26,397 nt of DNA from positions 1 to 26,397 of the IMG/VR virus record IMGVR_UViG_3300010368_000090; one strand, given 5' to 3'. The position numbers were made by a program, and so were the translations under genes. The stretch's first letter is position 1; each line of letters begins with the position of its first letter. Positions 25,736-26,397 of this stretch are shown here, piece by piece. The DNA comes from a virus. The notes beneath the pieces are model-generated. The model searched no databases and was not told the DNA's origin. It saw nothing but the letters and a program-made list of their open reading frames with translations.

Positions 25736-25912
25736 TTAACTCTCTTTCTCGCTTTCTTTGGTTAAGTTAGCTATAGCCTCTCCGTATCCAGGCATCTTCT
25801 TGATAGTCTCAAGTGTACCTATTGAAAGAGTTCTAACGTTTAAAAGCTCAGCAATTACAGCCTCAACTTTCTTCTCTAATAAATCTAATCTACTCTGTTT
25901 CTTTCCCTTCAT
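25736..25912 (-). CDS. 58-residue coiled-coil protein
   Basis: I translated this frame directly: it starts MKGKKQSRLDLLEKKVEAVI and ends KESEKES with a TAA at 25736-25738. The N-terminal ~25 residues form a heptad-like amphipathic helix (L9, L10, L11, V15, V18, L23); the middle holds TIKKMPGYGEAIANL and the tail is Glu/Lys-rich. Its ATG lies 23 bases inside the 3' end of the diphosphohydrolase-like gene, so translation is probably coupled. Start context AAAATGAAGG fits the A-rich starts of the rest of the window. No known domain is recognised; a small oligomeric accessory protein is the most that can be said. The overlap and intact frame on the same strand as both neighbours argue that it is real. 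Confidence 0.6.
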   Translation of the reverse strand: MKGKKQSRLDLLEKKVEAVIAELLNVRTLSIGTLETIKKMPGYGEAIANLTKESEKES

Positions 25913-26249
25913 TTTCTAAGTATATTTGTAGTGAAGCAAGGGCTCTCCATGCAACCTTTGTTAAGTGAAGTATACCGTCATCATCAACTGGATCCTGTGA
26001 GTGATCAATCAAGTGACGAACTAATGCATCCTCATTATCTGTACTTTTATTCTTGTCCCAATGTAACGGCTTGTCTGGGTGGTGCTGTTTATTGCCGGCC
26101 TGCGAACACCTAGACACTTCTTTAAGAGCGTCCGGGAAGTACTTTAAAACACCTGTAAATACAGGCATACCCTTCCTTACAAGTGATGAATCTATATCAT
26201 CACTGTGGTACTCAACAAACCCATTCGTATCTGTTGTTTGCCACATCAT
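25890..26249 (-). CDS. dATP/dGTP diphosphohydrolase-like protein (DUF5664-type)
   Basis: 119 residues. The pattern FPDALKEVSRCSQAGNKQHH (38-57), PLHWDKNKS (61-69), EDALVRHLIDH (73-83), VDDDGILHLTKVAWRALASL (88-107) matches the phage family annotated as dATP/dGTP diphosphohydrolase N-terminal domain (formerly DUF5664). These proteins have a short all-helical MazG-like core. Acidic residues D89-D91 and His79/His95 are candidates for metal or substrate contact. The reaction expected is removal of pyrophosphate from dATP and/or dGTP, which would tune nucleotide pools during phage DNA synthesis. The family label does not prove activity. The ATG at 26249 overlaps the stop of the upstream membrane protein by ATGA, and its own 3' end overlaps the 58-residue gene, so the cluster is one tightly coupled - strand operon. 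Confidence 0.72.
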   Translation of the reverse strand: MMWQTTDTNGFVEYHSDDIDSSLVRKGMPVFTGVLKYFPDALKEVSRCSQAGNKQHHPDKPLHWDKNKSTDNEDALVRHLIDHSQDPVDDDGILHLTKVAWRALASLQIYLENEGKETE

Positions 26250-26395
26250 TTTACTGTAATTTTATTGTATATAAATCGTGTAACAAATACAAGATATAAC
26301 AAACCTATCATCCAAGAGTCGACGACTCTTATAGCTAGCATCCAACCTCCTGAAAGATCACCTCCTGATGTTATTCCAATCCACAATCCTATAGC
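26246..26395 (-). CDS. Membrane protein, C-terminal end (partial)
   Basis: The frame is open from the right edge to TGA at 26248-26246, giving the last 49 residues. Hydrophobic residues at the edge (AIGLWIGITS) are followed by a GGDLSGG turn and then a membrane helix, WMLAIRVVDSWMIGLLYLVF, with a short basic end (TRFIYNKITVK). At least one membrane helix is certain, and a second is likely at the edge. The stop overlaps the next ATG by ATGA. An internal ATG at 26341-26339 is preceded by AGGAGG four bases away, so a 31-residue product with only the helix is conceivable. Family unknown; a holin-like role is possible but unsupported. Confidence 0.6.
   Translation of the reverse strand, partial: AIGLWIGITSGGDLSGGWMLAIRVVDSWMIGLLYLVFVTRFIYNKITVK
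26300..26307 (-). promoter_or_regulatory. Possible internal -7 promoter element (TAGGTTTG)
   Basis: On the - strand the sequence reads TAGGTTTG, a match to TAnnTTTG, 50 bases before the ATG of the diphosphohydrolase-like gene and inside the upstream coding frame. A match of this kind is expected several times by chance in a window this size, so it is weak evidence. Confidence 0.25.
26314..26330. repeat. Near-perfect palindrome AAGAGTCG-A-CGACTCTT
   Basis: Two 8-base arms flank a single central A. The arms are too close to form a good RNA hairpin, so if it has a role a dimeric protein site is more likely. It lies inside the partial membrane-protein frame, encoding part of RVVDSW. Confidence 0.5.
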
Positions 26396-26397
26396 AA

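Noticed and set aside
25921-25928. TATATTTG on the + strand, a match to the promoter element
   Set aside because: It falls inside a - strand coding frame where it encodes part of Q-I-Y, and no credible + strand gene follows.
25931-26259. Two + strand frames (60 and 68 residues) opposite the diphosphohydrolase-like gene
   Set aside because: The - strand protein shows clear family motifs, so the + strand frames are its shadows.

Overview
The window is a dense, low-GC piece of a tailed-phage genome. It covers a virion-structure module on the + strand and the end of an opposing gene cluster on the - strand. The host is most likely a member of the Bacteroidota, perhaps Flavobacteriia. Genes start without Shine-Dalgarno sequences but after A/T-rich leaders, and three intergenic sites match the Bacteroidota -7 promoter element TAnnTTTG. 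The gene order (terminase end, ~800-residue portal with a Gln-rich C-terminal helix, acidic scaffold, HK97-type capsid protein, two ring/tail-tube proteins, giant beta-rich stabilisation or 'muzzle' protein, internal cargo proteins) is that of short-tailed crAss-like phages (Crassvirales). I infer this from gene order and sequence flavour; no database search was possible.

Layout. 1-361: 3' end of the large terminase. 358-2778: portal, overlapping the terminase by ATGA. 2828-3910: scaffold, behind a TAnnTTTG promoter. 3932-5323: major capsid protein, closed by a strong hairpin terminator. 5391-6134: conserved structural protein of unknown role, also followed by a terminator and then by a new promoter. 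6206-7819: two ring/tail-tubular proteins. 7821-15326: 2501-residue tail protein with a stabilisation-protein core, a string of Cys-bounded beta domains and a C-terminal von Willebrand A domain. 15342-16091: a separate 'GWxSF' tail module. 16113-16517: GNAT-like acetyltransferase with its own promoter and practically no leader. 16521-25425: three presumed internal (ejected) proteins, ending with a 2168-residue polyvalent protein. 25406-26395, - strand: a small membrane protein, a 58-residue coiled-coil protein, a dATP/dGTP diphosphohydrolase-like protein and the C-terminus of another membrane protein. No stretch over 300 bases lacks a gene. I saw no tRNA, CRISPR array or insertion sequence.

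How it fits together. The scaffold drives assembly of capsid protein on the portal, and terminase fills the head. The ring proteins and stabilisation protein close the portal and form the short tail, whose C-terminal domains probably contact the host surface. The three internal proteins are probably packaged and ejected with the DNA. The most unusual point is a domain in the 2168-residue cargo protein with an H-D-x-x-G-H motif followed 34 residues later by T-x-E. That pattern resembles the iron-binding triad of aromatic amino acid hydroxylases.
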